Source: an uncultured Dorea sp. (GTDB lineage Bacteria; Bacillota; Clostridia; Lachnospirales; Lachnospiraceae). Taken from it: a stretch of 12,622 bases of DNA. The DNA lies in the NCBI GenBank assembly GCA_910579335.1, contig CAJTUQ010000081.1, positions 454-13,075 on the forward strand, read 5' to 3'. This document shows, piece after piece, positions 1 through 7,217 of this stretch. Position 1 is the stretch's first letter, and each line of letters opens with the position of its first letter. Under the pieces are notes generated by a model that was given only the letters and a program-made list of their open reading frames with translations, did no database searches and was not told where the DNA came from. The translations under genes and the position numbers were made by a program.

Positions 1-603
1 AGAATTATTTCGAGGGAGGATATTGAGTATCTACTTAATTACATGCACACCTGCTTTGCAGAGTGTGGGGAGGAAGAGCGGTATTGGCTGAGAGACGCGG
101 CTGTCGTGGAGACCTTTTTTGCGACGGGCGCCAGGGTATATGAGATCTCCAATATCAAAACAGAGTGCATTGATTTAAATTCCGGACTGCTAAGATTTAT
201 GGGGAAGGGAGGCAAAGAGAGATACATACAGATTAGCGATACGGCTGTGCTAAGGCTTTTGAACAGATATTACCGGGCAAATGAGGCGGCAATCAAGGAA
301 AGCGGCTATTTTTTTGTAAATCAGAGGGGAGAGCGGTATACCGAACAGTCCATCCGGCTTATGCTGAAAAAATATACTGCACTGGCAGGTATTGAGAAGA
401 AGATTACTCCACACATGTTCCGGCATTCGTTTGCTACGTATCTCATAGAGGAGGGGGTTGACGTAAGCTGCGTGCAGGGAATACTTGGACACAGCTCGAT
501 TAAGACTACACAGATTTATATACATGTGGCGGCGAAAAAACAGGCGGAGATATTGCGTATCATGCATCCAAGAAACAGGATGAAGATTGTGGAAATGGCA
601 TGA
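1..603 (+). CDS. Tyrosine recombinase / phage integrase family, 5'-truncated by window edge
   Basis: The frame is open from base 1 and gives the last 200 residues of a site-specific tyrosine recombinase, so the ATG at 43 is probably internal and the N-terminal core-binding domain lies outside the window. The full catalytic set is visible in visible-residue numbering: Arg45 in the TGARVYEI box, beta-hairpin Lys69 in GKGGKER, His138 and Arg141 in HMFRHSF, His164 in LGHSS and nucleophile Tyr173 in TTQIYIHV. The catalytic domain is therefore intact and probably active. The pattern fits XerC/XerD-like or element integrases that cut and rejoin DNA through a 3'-phosphotyrosine. No attachment site, phage gene or second recombinase is seen downstream, so whether it is a cellular Xer protein or belongs to a mobile element is undecided. 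The gene ends 113 nt before the cobalamin operon, on the same strand. Confidence 0.9.
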   Translation, partial: RIISREDIEYLLNYMHTCFAECGEEERYWLRDAAVVETFFATGARVYEISNIKTECIDLNSGLLRFMGKGGKERYIQISDTAVLRLLNRYYRANEAAIKESGYFFVNQRGERYTEQSIRLMLKKYTALAGIEKKITPHMFRHSFATYLIEEGVDVSCVQGILGHSSIKTTQIYIHVAAKKQAEILRIMHPRNRMKIVEMA

Positions 604-651
604 TAGGAAAGCAGGGTTTTGGAGGGCGGCATAGCAATTTTCTGGACGATG

Positions 652-660
652 TGTTATGAT
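652..660 (+). promoter_or_regulatory. Weak candidate extended -10 element before the cobalamin operon
   Basis: TGTTATGAT reads as an extended -10 (TGn plus TATGAT) in the 113-nt gap between the recombinase and cbiJET. No convincing -35 hexamer lies 16-18 nt upstream. The gap (604-716) shows no intrinsic terminator and no recognisable cobalamin-riboswitch box. This is a guess from position and a short motif only. Confidence 0.25.
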
Positions 661-716
661 AATACCAGTTGATTCAAAGAGAGAATCCGAGATGAATTGA
701 AAAAGGGGAAGAGCCA

Positions 717-2768
717 ATGACAGAGAGCAGGGTTCTTATATTTGCTGGTACAACCGAAGGCCGAAGACTTGCAGAGTATCTGGCGGAATATAAGGTGCGC
801 GTCCATGTCTGCGCTGCAACTGAGTACGGAGAGAGCCTTTTGCCGGACGGCGGGAGTATAACGGTTTCCCACCGCAGGATGGATGAGGAGCAGATGAGGT
901 GTTTTATACGGGAGTTTAGCCCGGATTATGTGGCGGACGCTACGCACCCGTATGCGCAGGAGGCGACGGAGAATATCAGAAAGGCATGTGAGGCATGCGG
1001 GCGGCAGTATCTTCGTTTAATCAGGGAGAGCAGTGAGACAGACGGATGTATTTACACGGATAATATAAAGGAAGCTGTTGATTTCTTAAGAGCTGAAAAA
1101 GGAAACATATTGGCGGCTACAGGAAGTAAGGAGCTGGAGGCATATACAAAATTAGAGGATTACAAAGAGAGAGTCTTTGCCAGGGTATTGTCGGTTTCAG
1201 ATGTCGTAGAGAAATGTGAGCAGTTAGGCATCAGGGGACGGCATTTAATCTGTATGCAGGGTCCTTTTTCTGTGGAAATGAATACGGCTGTGCTGAGGGA
1301 GTACCAGATTGACTGGCTTGTTACAAAAGAGTCAGGAAAAACCGGAGGATTTCCCGAAAAATGTAAAGCGGCAGAGCAGGCCGGAGCGAGAGTCATTGTT
1401 GTCGGGAGGCCGAAGAAGGAAGAAGACGGATATTCTCTGGAGGAGCTTTGTGATTTTTTGCGGAGGGAAATCGGATTTTATGCAGACGGTGATAAGGGAT
1501 GCAGAGAGATTTCTTTGGTTGGCATCGGGACGGGCCATAGAGATTATTTTACCAGAGAAGCAGAGAAAGTGTGCGCTCAGGCGGATATTGTTATCGGTGC
1601 AAAACGTATGGTCAGGGCGGCAGCTTTGAATGGTCAGGCGGTGCTTTTTGAGTACAGGCCGTCGGAAATCGCCGCCTATATAAAGGAACATCCAAAATAT
1701 AGGAACATCGCAGTAGTATTTTCCGGCGATGCGGGTTTTTATAGCGGAGCAAAAAAGATACGGGCGGTTTTTGAAAGCGACAAGGAATTAGGGCGGAATG
1801 TGCATATAAAGATTGTTCCGGGCATCTCTTCCGTTGTGTATTTTAGTGCAAGGCTTTGTGTTTCTTGGGAGGATGCCGCACTAATCAGCATGCATGGCAG
1901 AAAGGATAATCTTATATCGCACATTCGGGATTATGAAAAAGTATTTGTACTTGTCAGCGATGCGCAGGATATCCGAAAGATTGGCCGTATGATGACGGAT
2001 TATGGATACGGCGGTCTTGCGGTCTGCATAGGAATTTCTCTTTCCTATCCCGATGAGAAAATTGTGCGGCTTATGGCGAAGGAGCTGTGCGGTTATGAGG
2101 GCGGCGGCCTCGCAGTCTTATATGTCTGTAATCCGGAAGGCGGAAAGCGCAGGGTGGCGGGCATGCCGGATGAGGCGTTTATCAGGGGAAATGTGCCGAT
2201 GACGAAAGCGGAAGTAAGAAGCGTGGGCATAGCAAAACTATGCCTTAAAAGAGATTCCATCGTATACGATATAGGCGCCGGAACAGGCTCCGTGGCGATA
2301 GAAGCGGCGCTTCATGCTGTAAAGGGATCCGTTTATGCCATCGAAACAAAAGAAGAGGCTGTGGCGCTGATTCAAAAGAACAGACAGAAATTCAAAACAG
2401 ATAATTTAAGCATAATACAGGGAGAGGCGCCGGAGGCATTAGAAGGGCTTTTGCTGCCGGACTGTGTATTTATTGGAGGAAGCGGAGGAAAGCTTAGGGA
2501 AATTCTATGGAAAATCATGGAGGACTTTTCAAAAGCCGGTAAGGAAGATGGGAAAGTGTGCATTGTAATAAACTGCATTACGCTGGAAACCTTATCGGAA
2601 GCGGTGGAATGTTTGGGAGAATTAAGAGGCGGCGGACAGTTTATGATTGAAGAGGAAGAAATTGCGCAGCTGTCGTTAGCAAAGTCAAGACATGTGGGAA
2701 AGTATCATATGATGATGGGACAGAATCCGATATTTATGATAAGCTTTCATGCGGTGTCAATTAGATAG
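717..2768 (+). CDS. cbiJET: Fused precorrin-6A reductase (CbiJ/CobK) - CbiE - CbiT methyltransferase/decarboxylase
   Basis: A 683-residue protein carries three corrin-ring enzymes in order. Residues 1 to about 255 match CbiJ/CobK, the NADPH-dependent reductase of (cobalt-)precorrin-6A: nucleotide-binding FAGTTEGRRLAEYL near the N-terminus, then DATHPYA, ATGSKEL and a C-terminal VTKESGKTGG segment. Residues about 264-480 match CbiE, a tetrapyrrole methyltransferase for C5, with VGIGTGHRDYF, FSGDAGFYSG and VPGISSVVYF. Residues about 483-683 match CbiT (C15 methylation and C12 acetate decarboxylation), with RGNVPMTKAEVR and the SAM-binding DIGAGTGSVAIE starting at Asp518. CbiE-CbiT fusions (CobL type) are well known; adding CbiJ at the front is less usual. 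The ATG at 717 follows AGGGGAAG (704-711) at good spacing. It is the first gene of the cobalamin operon. Catalysing consecutive steps in one polypeptide suggests channelling of unstable intermediates, which is inference. Confidence 0.93.
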   Translation: MTESRVLIFAGTTEGRRLAEYLAEYKVRVHVCAATEYGESLLPDGGSITVSHRRMDEEQMRCFIREFSPDYVADATHPYAQEATENIRKACEACGRQYLRLIRESSETDGCIYTDNIKEAVDFLRAEKGNILAATGSKELEAYTKLEDYKERVFARVLSVSDVVEKCEQLGIRGRHLICMQGPFSVEMNTAVLREYQIDWLVTKESGKTGGFPEKCKAAEQAGARVIVVGRPKKEEDGYSLEELCDFLRREIGFYADGDKGCREISLVGIGTGHRDYFTREAEKVCAQADIVIGAKRMVRAAALNGQAVLFEYRPSEIAAYIKEHPKYRNIAVVFSGDAGFYSGAKKIRAVFESDKELGRNVHIKIVPGISSVVYFSARLCVSWEDAALISMHGRKDNLISHIRDYEKVFVLVSDAQDIRKIGRMMTDYGYGGLAVCIGISLSYPDEKIVRLMAKELCGYEGGGLAVLYVCNPEGGKRRVAGMPDEAFIRGNVPMTKAEVRSVGIAKLCLKRDSIVYDIGAGTGSVAIEAALHAVKGSVYAIETKEEAVALIQKNRQKFKTDNLSIIQGEAPEALEGLLLPDCVFIGGSGGKLREILWKIMEDFSKAGKEDGKVCIVINCITLETLSEAVECLGELRGGGQFMIEEEEIAQLSLAKSRHVGKYHMMMGQNPIFMISFHAVSIR

Positions 2769-2792
2769 CTGAGAGTTGTAAGGACAAAGAGT

Positions 2793-2824
2793 GCACCGGC
2801 TGCCGGTATAAGGCGGCCGGGTGC
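2793..2824 (+). other. GC-rich intercistronic hairpin between cbiJET and cbiA
   Basis: GCACCGGCTGCC pairs with GGCGGCC-G-GGTGC around the seven-base loop GGTATAA, giving about 12 base pairs with one bulged G and one G-U pair. No T tract follows, so it is not a standard intrinsic terminator. It sits in the 93-nt gap before cbiA, the largest gap inside the cobalamin operon apart from the leader, and could stabilise mRNA ends, guide processing or affect translation of cbiA. It ends 37 nt before the preferred cbiA start. Confidence 0.5.
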
Positions 2825-2850
2825 TTACAAGTGAAATTATATGGTCAGGC

Positions 2851-2856
2851 GGGGAG
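2851..2856 (+). promoter_or_regulatory. Ribosome binding site that favours the second ATG of cbiA
   Basis: GGGGAG lies five bases before the ATG at 2862. The earlier in-frame ATG at 2841 has only AT-rich sequence in front of it and no Shine-Dalgarno match, so 2862 is preferred. Confidence 0.65.
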
Positions 2857-2861
2857 ATGGG

Positions 2862-4349
2862 ATGGCAGAGGATATTTCAAAAATCAGGAGTGATAGAGTA
2901 CCGGTGGATATTCCCAGAATTTTAATTGCAGCGGGAAAGAGCGGGGCGGGGAAAACAGTCGTCACCTGCGGTATTCTTGAGGTTTTGAAGAGACGTGGAG
3001 TAAGGCTGACGGCATATAAATGCGGGCCGGATTATATTGACACGATGTTCCACAGAGAGGTGCTTGGTATTAGCGGCTGCAATCTGGATACTTTTCTCTG
3101 CGGAAGGGAAGCTGTGAAAAGGCTTCTTGTCCGTCACAGTGCATCAGGAGAGAGCGGTCTTGGCGGCCGGATGGCGGTGATAGAAGGGGTTATGGGATAC
3201 TATGACGGTCTTGGCGGAGTGACGCATGAAGCAAGCACGTATGACGTGGCTTGTGCGACAGGCGCTAAAACGGTTTTGATTGTGGACTGCAAAGGGGCGA
3301 GTTTATCGGTGATTCCTTATATTCAGGGGTTTCTTAAGTATAAGGACAGGGACAATGATAACAGCCGTATCAGTGGAGTTATCTTAAACCGCATCTCTTT
3401 CACAATGTACAAAAGGATGAAGAGGCTGATTGAGGAAGAGACCTCAGTGAGCGTCTATGGATATGTCCCGGAGATGAAAGATTTTTCACTGGAGAGCCGA
3501 TATCTGGGGCTTATGCTTCCCTGCGAAGTGAAAGAGATAAAAGAAAAGCTTAAGAAGCTTGGAGACGTGCTGGAGGAGACGTTGGATATTGCCGCTCTGA
3601 TAGAGCTGGCAGTATCGGCGGAGCCATTTTATTTAGCTGGCAATACGATAAGACGGCAGGTTCAGGCAGAGCTTGACAAAAACAAAAAAAGCAGCGCTCA
3701 GGCGACTCTTCGGATAGGAGTGGCGGCAGACGAGGCATTCTGCTTTATCTATCAGGACAATCTGGATCTGCTGGCTGAGCTTGGTGTAGAGATAGTTCCA
3801 TTTTCACCGCTGCATGATAGGAAGCTCCCCGAAGAGCTTAGCGGTATCCTTTTTTATGGAGGTTATCCGGAGCTTTATGCGCGGGAATTAAGTGGGAATA
3901 AAGGTATGAGGAAGCAGATTCGGGAGGTATTATCAGACGGGCTGCCATGCATGGCGGAGTGCGGGGGATTTATGTATCTTACGGAGAGCATTCGGGATGA
4001 AAAAGGAAACGGTTATCCTATGTGTAAGGTCTTGGAGGGGGAAAGCTTTTATACTCCGTCACTGCGGAGGTTCGGATATTTGATTCTTTCCGGTGGCCGG
4101 GTGTTCGGCAAGGACGTGGGGGATATCTGCGCCCATGAGTTTCACTATTACGATTCGGAAAAGTGCGGGGAGATGTTTGAAGCAAATAAGCCATTGTCAG
4201 ACCGCACATGGAGATGTATGATTAGTACAGAATCCATATTTGCAGGATATCCGCATATTCATTATGCGGGAAATGAAAAGGTGGCGGAGGCATTTATAGG
4301 CGCATGCCGCATTTACGGTGAGAAAAGAAGGATGCCTGTAAGCGGCTGA
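2862..4349 (+). CDS. cbiA: Cobyrinic acid a,c-diamide synthase CbiA
   Basis: This ATP- and glutamine-dependent enzyme amidates the a and c acetate side chains of (cob)yrinic acid. With the start at 2862 it has 495 residues, near the family's usual 450-480; starting at the ATG at 2841 would add seven residues (MVRRGDG). The N-terminal synthetase domain has the P-loop GKSGAGKT at residues 25-32, followed by KCGPDYIDTMFH, CNLDTFLC and EGVMGYYDG, all typical of CbiA/CobB. The C-terminal class I glutaminase-like domain has FYGGYPELYA, the nucleophile Cys367 in AECGGFMYL and the HEFHYY motif beginning at His425. All key residues are present, so the enzyme should be active. It lies 36 nt upstream of cobT. 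The related amidase CbiP/CobQ is not in the window. Confidence 0.95.
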   Translation: MAEDISKIRSDRVPVDIPRILIAAGKSGAGKTVVTCGILEVLKRRGVRLTAYKCGPDYIDTMFHREVLGISGCNLDTFLCGREAVKRLLVRHSASGESGLGGRMAVIEGVMGYYDGLGGVTHEASTYDVACATGAKTVLIVDCKGASLSVIPYIQGFLKYKDRDNDNSRISGVILNRISFTMYKRMKRLIEEETSVSVYGYVPEMKDFSLESRYLGLMLPCEVKEIKEKLKKLGDVLEETLDIAALIELAVSAEPFYLAGNTIRRQVQAELDKNKKSSAQATLRIGVAADEAFCFIYQDNLDLLAELGVEIVPFSPLHDRKLPEELSGILFYGGYPELYARELSGNKGMRKQIREVLSDGLPCMAECGGFMYLTESIRDEKGNGYPMCKVLEGESFYTPSLRRFGYLILSGGRVFGKDVGDICAHEFHYYDSEKCGEMFEANKPLSDRTWRCMISTESIFAGYPHIHYAGNEKVAEAFIGACRIYGEKRRMPVSG

Positions 4350-4385
4350 GGGCCATGATATTTTAGAAAGACAGAGGATAGGCGG

Positions 4386-5462
4386 ATGAGGCGGCAGGAT
4401 ACGGAAAAACAGCTTGAAACATGGATTGGGATGATTGGGCCTGCGGACAGGACAGCCATAAAGGATGCGCAGAAAAGATGGGATTCCATTGCAAAACCGC
4501 TGCACAGTCTCGGACTGCTGGAGGATGCCGTGATAAAGATGGCTGGGATATCGAAAACAGCGGATGTCCGGATTGATAAAAAGGCTTTAGTCGTTATGTG
4601 CGCAGACAACGGAGTAGTTGCCGAGGGAGTTACCCAGACCGGGCAGGAAGTGACCGCAATTGTAGCGGAAAATTTTTTAACCTGTGAAAGCAGCGCAGCA
4701 ATCATGTGCAAAACGGCAGGGGTGGATATATTTCCTGTTGACATCGGAATTGCCCGTGATACCTTGGTTCCGGATTATAAGATTGCATACGGGACTAAGA
4801 ATCTGGCAAAGGAGCCTGCGATGACGAGGGATGAGGCAGTCCGGGCGGTCTTGACAGGAATCGGAATTGTGAAGGAGAGGAAGGAAGAGGGGTATGATAT
4901 TTTAGCCACCGGAGAGATGGGAATTGGGAATACGACGACCAGCAGCGCAGTGGCGGCAGTTCTTCTTGATAAGCCCGCAGAGACTTTGACAGGGAGAGGG
5001 GCAGGACTTTCCGGTGAAGGATTAAGGCGCAAAAAAGAAGTCATTGCAAAGGCGCTTGCGCTTCATAAGCCTGACAGAAAGGATTCTCTGGACGTGCTTT
5101 CAAAAGTGGGGGGATTTGATTTGGCGGGGCTTGCAGGAGTGTTTTTGGGAGGTGCGGTTTACCGTATGCCGATCGTGATAGATGGATTTATTTCGGCGGC
5201 GGCAGCTCTTTTGGCGGTAAATATGTGCGGACTTGCAAAAGAATATATGATTGCTTCCCATGTATCCAGAGAGCCGGGGATGCAGTTTATTTTAGATGAG
5301 CTGGGACTTAGGGCTTCCCTTTCCTGCGGAATGAGTCTTGGAGAAGGCACGGGGGCAGTAGCTTTTCTGCCGGTGCTTGGCATGGCAGTGGAGGTTTATC
5401 GGAGAATGGGTACATTTTCGGACAATCAGATAGAAGATTATAAGGATTTGGAGGAACCGTGA
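4386..5462 (+). CDS. cobT: Nicotinate-nucleotide--dimethylbenzimidazole phosphoribosyltransferase CobT
   Basis: CobT moves the phosphoribosyl group of nicotinate mononucleotide onto the lower-ligand base (5,6-dimethylbenzimidazole or another benzimidazole/purine), making alpha-ribazole phosphate for the nucleotide loop. The 358-residue length is normal. Recognisable motifs are CADNGVVAEGVTQTG (near residue 75), MGIGNTTTSSAV, GRGAGLS, GGFDLAGLAG, PIVIDGFI and the catalytic SLGEGTGA with Glu320, equivalent to Glu317 of the Salmonella enzyme. The ATG at 4386 follows AGAGGA (4373-4378) at seven bases. The stop codon overlaps the cobU start as TGATG, which implies translational coupling. Which lower ligand this organism uses cannot be told from sequence, and no bluB or bza gene is in the window. 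Confidence 0.96.
   Translation: MRRQDTEKQLETWIGMIGPADRTAIKDAQKRWDSIAKPLHSLGLLEDAVIKMAGISKTADVRIDKKALVVMCADNGVVAEGVTQTGQEVTAIVAENFLTCESSAAIMCKTAGVDIFPVDIGIARDTLVPDYKIAYGTKNLAKEPAMTRDEAVRAVLTGIGIVKERKEEGYDILATGEMGIGNTTTSSAVAAVLLDKPAETLTGRGAGLSGEGLRRKKEVIAKALALHKPDRKDSLDVLSKVGGFDLAGLAGVFLGGAVYRMPIVIDGFISAAAALLAVNMCGLAKEYMIASHVSREPGMQFILDELGLRASLSCGMSLGEGTGAVAFLPVLGMAVEVYRRMGTFSDNQIEDYKDLEEP
5450..5454 (+). promoter_or_regulatory. Ribosome binding site of cobU inside the cobT 3' end
   Basis: GGAGG within the last codons of cobT is four bases from an in-frame GTG at 5459 and seven bases from the ATG at 5462. Spacing and the TGATG overlap favour 5462. Confidence 0.6.
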
Positions 5463-6019
5463 TGTTTCATCTTATAACCGGAGGAAGCGGCAGCGGAAAA
5501 TCCTCTTATGCAGAGGAGAGGATGCTGTGTTATTCCAGACAGGAGGAAGCGATGGAAGGGAAAGGGAAAAGGCCCTGCATCTATCTGGCTTCGATGAAGC
5601 CTTACGGGGAAGAGACGCAAAAGAAGATAGAGCGCCATCAAAGAATGCGCGCAGGAAAGGGCTTTGTGACGATAGAGTGTTATACAGAGCTTGACAAGGC
5701 AGTGCTTCCCTTAAACAGCGGCATTTTGCTGGAGTGTCTGTCCAATCTGGCGGCAAATGAGCTTTACCGGAAAGACGGTGTTTCCCGTGACTGCATAAAG
5801 ACGTCAGAACGAATCCTTGAGGGAATCAGGCATCTTTTAAATCACACAGAAAATCTTGTAGTAGTGACGAATGAGGTAAGCTCGGATATCGGAGCTTACA
5901 GCTTTGAGACGAAGGAGTACATAGCCATGCTTGGAAGACTGAATCAGAGGCTTGCGGATATGGCGGACAAGGTGACGGAGGTTGTGTACGGGATTCCCGT
6001 GCCAGTGAAGGAATCATGA
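5462..6019 (+). CDS. cobU: Adenosylcobinamide kinase / adenosylcobinamide-phosphate guanylyltransferase CobU
   Basis: This bifunctional enzyme phosphorylates adenosylcobinamide and then transfers GMP to give adenosylcobinamide-GDP, the partner of alpha-ribazole in the CobS step. The 185-residue length matches the family. The P-loop TGGSGSGKSS lies at residues 6-15. His59 in IERHQRMR corresponds to the histidine that carries GMP in Salmonella CobU. The ECLSNLAANELY segment corresponds to the family's DCLTLWLSN region, with Glu in place of Asp. The C-terminal block VVVTNEVSSDIGAY through YGIPVPVK is characteristic. The start overlaps the cobT stop (TGATG) and the stop overlaps the cobS start (ATGA), so the three genes are translationally linked. 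The in-frame GTG at 5459 would add one residue. A shorter relative is encoded just downstream at 6827-7201. Confidence 0.95.
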   Translation: MFHLITGGSGSGKSSYAEERMLCYSRQEEAMEGKGKRPCIYLASMKPYGEETQKKIERHQRMRAGKGFVTIECYTELDKAVLPLNSGILLECLSNLAANELYRKDGVSRDCIKTSERILEGIRHLLNHTENLVVVTNEVSSDIGAYSFETKEYIAMLGRLNQRLADMADKVTEVVYGIPVPVKES

Positions 6020-6807
6020 AAAGGATGTGGAACAGCTTTAAAATAGCATTTTCTATGTACAGCAAGTTTCCAATGCCGGAAAGTGAATGGAACAGGGAAA
6101 ATCTATCGTATGCTATGATTTTTTTCCCGTGGATCGGTGCATTGATAGGAATCATTATATATGGAGTTTTTGCTCTGAAGGAATGGTGTGCCGTAAATGC
6201 GCCAGACGTGCCGGATATGGTATTTACGATGATTATGGTTATTGTGCCGGTACTGGTTACGGGCGGAATACATATGGACGGTTTTATGGATACGCAGGAC
6301 GCCTTAAGCTCCTATCAGACGCAGGAGCGCCGCCTTGAAATTTTAAAGGATCCCCATGCGGGGGCATTTGCAATACTTTCCTGTGTTGTGTATTTTTTGT
6401 GCTATACGGGAATCTATTCGGCACTGTCAGAAAACAGTGTCAGGGCGGCGGCCGTAGGTTTCCTTGTGTCCAGGACTCTGAGCGGGCTGTCTGTCGTGGC
6501 TTTTCCGCAGGCGAAAGAGGATGGCCTTGCTGCGACATTTGCAGAAAATGCTGCAAAACAGACTGTAAAAATTGTATTGTGCATTTATCTGCTCATCTTG
6601 TGCGCGGCCTTATTTATTATAGGAAAAGGAGTTGGAATTGCGGCGGCAGCAGCGGCGGCGGCCGTATTTTTTTATTACTTCCGGATGTCAGTGAAAAATT
6701 TCGGGGGGATTACCGGGGATTTGGCCGGATATTTTCTCCAGCTGTGCGAGATATGGATGGCGGCGGCGGCCGTGGGTGCGGATATAGTACTGAGAAATAT
6801 TAGATAA
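6016..6807 (+). CDS. cobS: Adenosylcobinamide-GDP ribazoletransferase (cobalamin synthase) CobS
   Basis: CobS is the membrane enzyme that joins adenosylcobinamide-GDP with alpha-ribazole (or its 5'-phosphate) to complete the nucleotide loop. The 263-residue protein shows the family signature GGIHMDGFMDTQDA at residues 83-96, whose acidic residues bind metal, followed by RRLEILKDPHAGAFA at about 105-119. Several hydrophobic segments (roughly 33-54, 69-82, 115-135, 185-205, 210-222, 240-258) fit the polytopic topology. The N-terminal SKFPMP matches the SRLPVP-like start of the family. The ATG lies inside the cobU stop (ATGA). A run of eight alanine codons (6640-6663) falls within a predicted membrane helix. 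Confidence 0.94.
   Translation: MKRMWNSFKIAFSMYSKFPMPESEWNRENLSYAMIFFPWIGALIGIIIYGVFALKEWCAVNAPDVPDMVFTMIMVIVPVLVTGGIHMDGFMDTQDALSSYQTQERRLEILKDPHAGAFAILSCVVYFLCYTGIYSALSENSVRAAAVGFLVSRTLSGLSVVAFPQAKEDGLAATFAENAAKQTVKIVLCIYLLILCAALFIIGKGVGIAAAAAAAAVFFYYFRMSVKNFGGITGDLAGYFLQLCEIWMAAAAVGADIVLRNIR
6640..6663 (+). repeat. Run of eight GCN alanine codons in cobS
   Basis: Eight consecutive alanine codons (GCG, GCA, GCC) form a low-complexity tract coding part of a transmembrane helix. The codons vary and are not a perfect trinucleotide repeat, so slippage is possible but not strongly favoured. Confidence 0.7.
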
Positions 6808-6826
6808 GATTAGGAAGGGACAGAGT

Positions 6827-7201
6827 ATGATTATGGTTATCGGCGGTGCGCATCAGGGAAAATGCTCATATGCGGGGAAGATATGTCCTGATGTAAAGTG
6901 GGTGGACGGAAAAACATGCGGGGAGGAGGAACTATTTTCCAGCGGCGGAATTTACCGTTTCCATGAATATATTGCCGGAAGGATGAGGGAAGGAGCGGAC
7001 ATATCGGGACTTCCCCGAAAGCTGCATGCGCAGAATCCCGATATTGTAATAGTCACAGACGAGATTGGATACGGGATCGTGCCGGCGGAAAGGCAGCTGC
7101 GGGATTACAGGGAAATGACGGGGCGTATCTGTACGGAGCTGGCGGGGATTTCGGAGGAAGTGCACCGCGTAGTATGCGGGATTGGGACAAGAATTAAGTG
7201 A
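6827..7201 (+). CDS. Short CobU-like protein with altered P-loop
   Basis: This 124-residue protein is clearly related to CobU at both ends but is about 60 residues shorter. The N-terminus has a P-loop-like VIGGAHQGKCSYA (residues 4-16) in which the normal Ser/Thr after the lysine is Cys13. The C-terminus (about residues 72-124) matches CobU: IVIVTDEIGYGIVP, then RICTELAGISEEVHRVVCGI. The middle region of CobU, including the guanylylated histidine segment (IERHQRMR), is missing, and FHEYIAGRMREG stands where the neighbouring CobU has ECLSNLAANELY. It may be a degenerate paralogue, a kinase-only or regulatory subunit, or a binding partner of CobU; the sequence does not decide. It has its own ribosome binding site (GGAAGGGA, 6813-6820), begins 19 nt after cobS and ends 16 nt before the phosphatase start, so it is maintained in the operon. 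An alternative ATG is at 6833. Confidence 0.85.
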   Translation: MIMVIGGAHQGKCSYAGKICPDVKWVDGKTCGEEELFSSGGIYRFHEYIAGRMREGADISGLPRKLHAQNPDIVIVTDEIGYGIVPAERQLRDYREMTGRICTELAGISEEVHRVVCGIGTRIK

Positions 7202-7217
7202 CGGGGCGGGGAATATT

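Noticed and set aside
250..947. Long open frames on the minus strand opposite the recombinase and the start of cbiJET
   Set aside because: They lie opposite genes with clear catalytic motifs, have no family resemblance and lack convincing ribosome binding sites, so they are treated as antisense shadows.
2841..2861. Upstream ATG of cbiA as the true start
   Set aside because: No Shine-Dalgarno precedes it, and GGGGAG is correctly spaced for the ATG at 2862. It remains a minor possibility.
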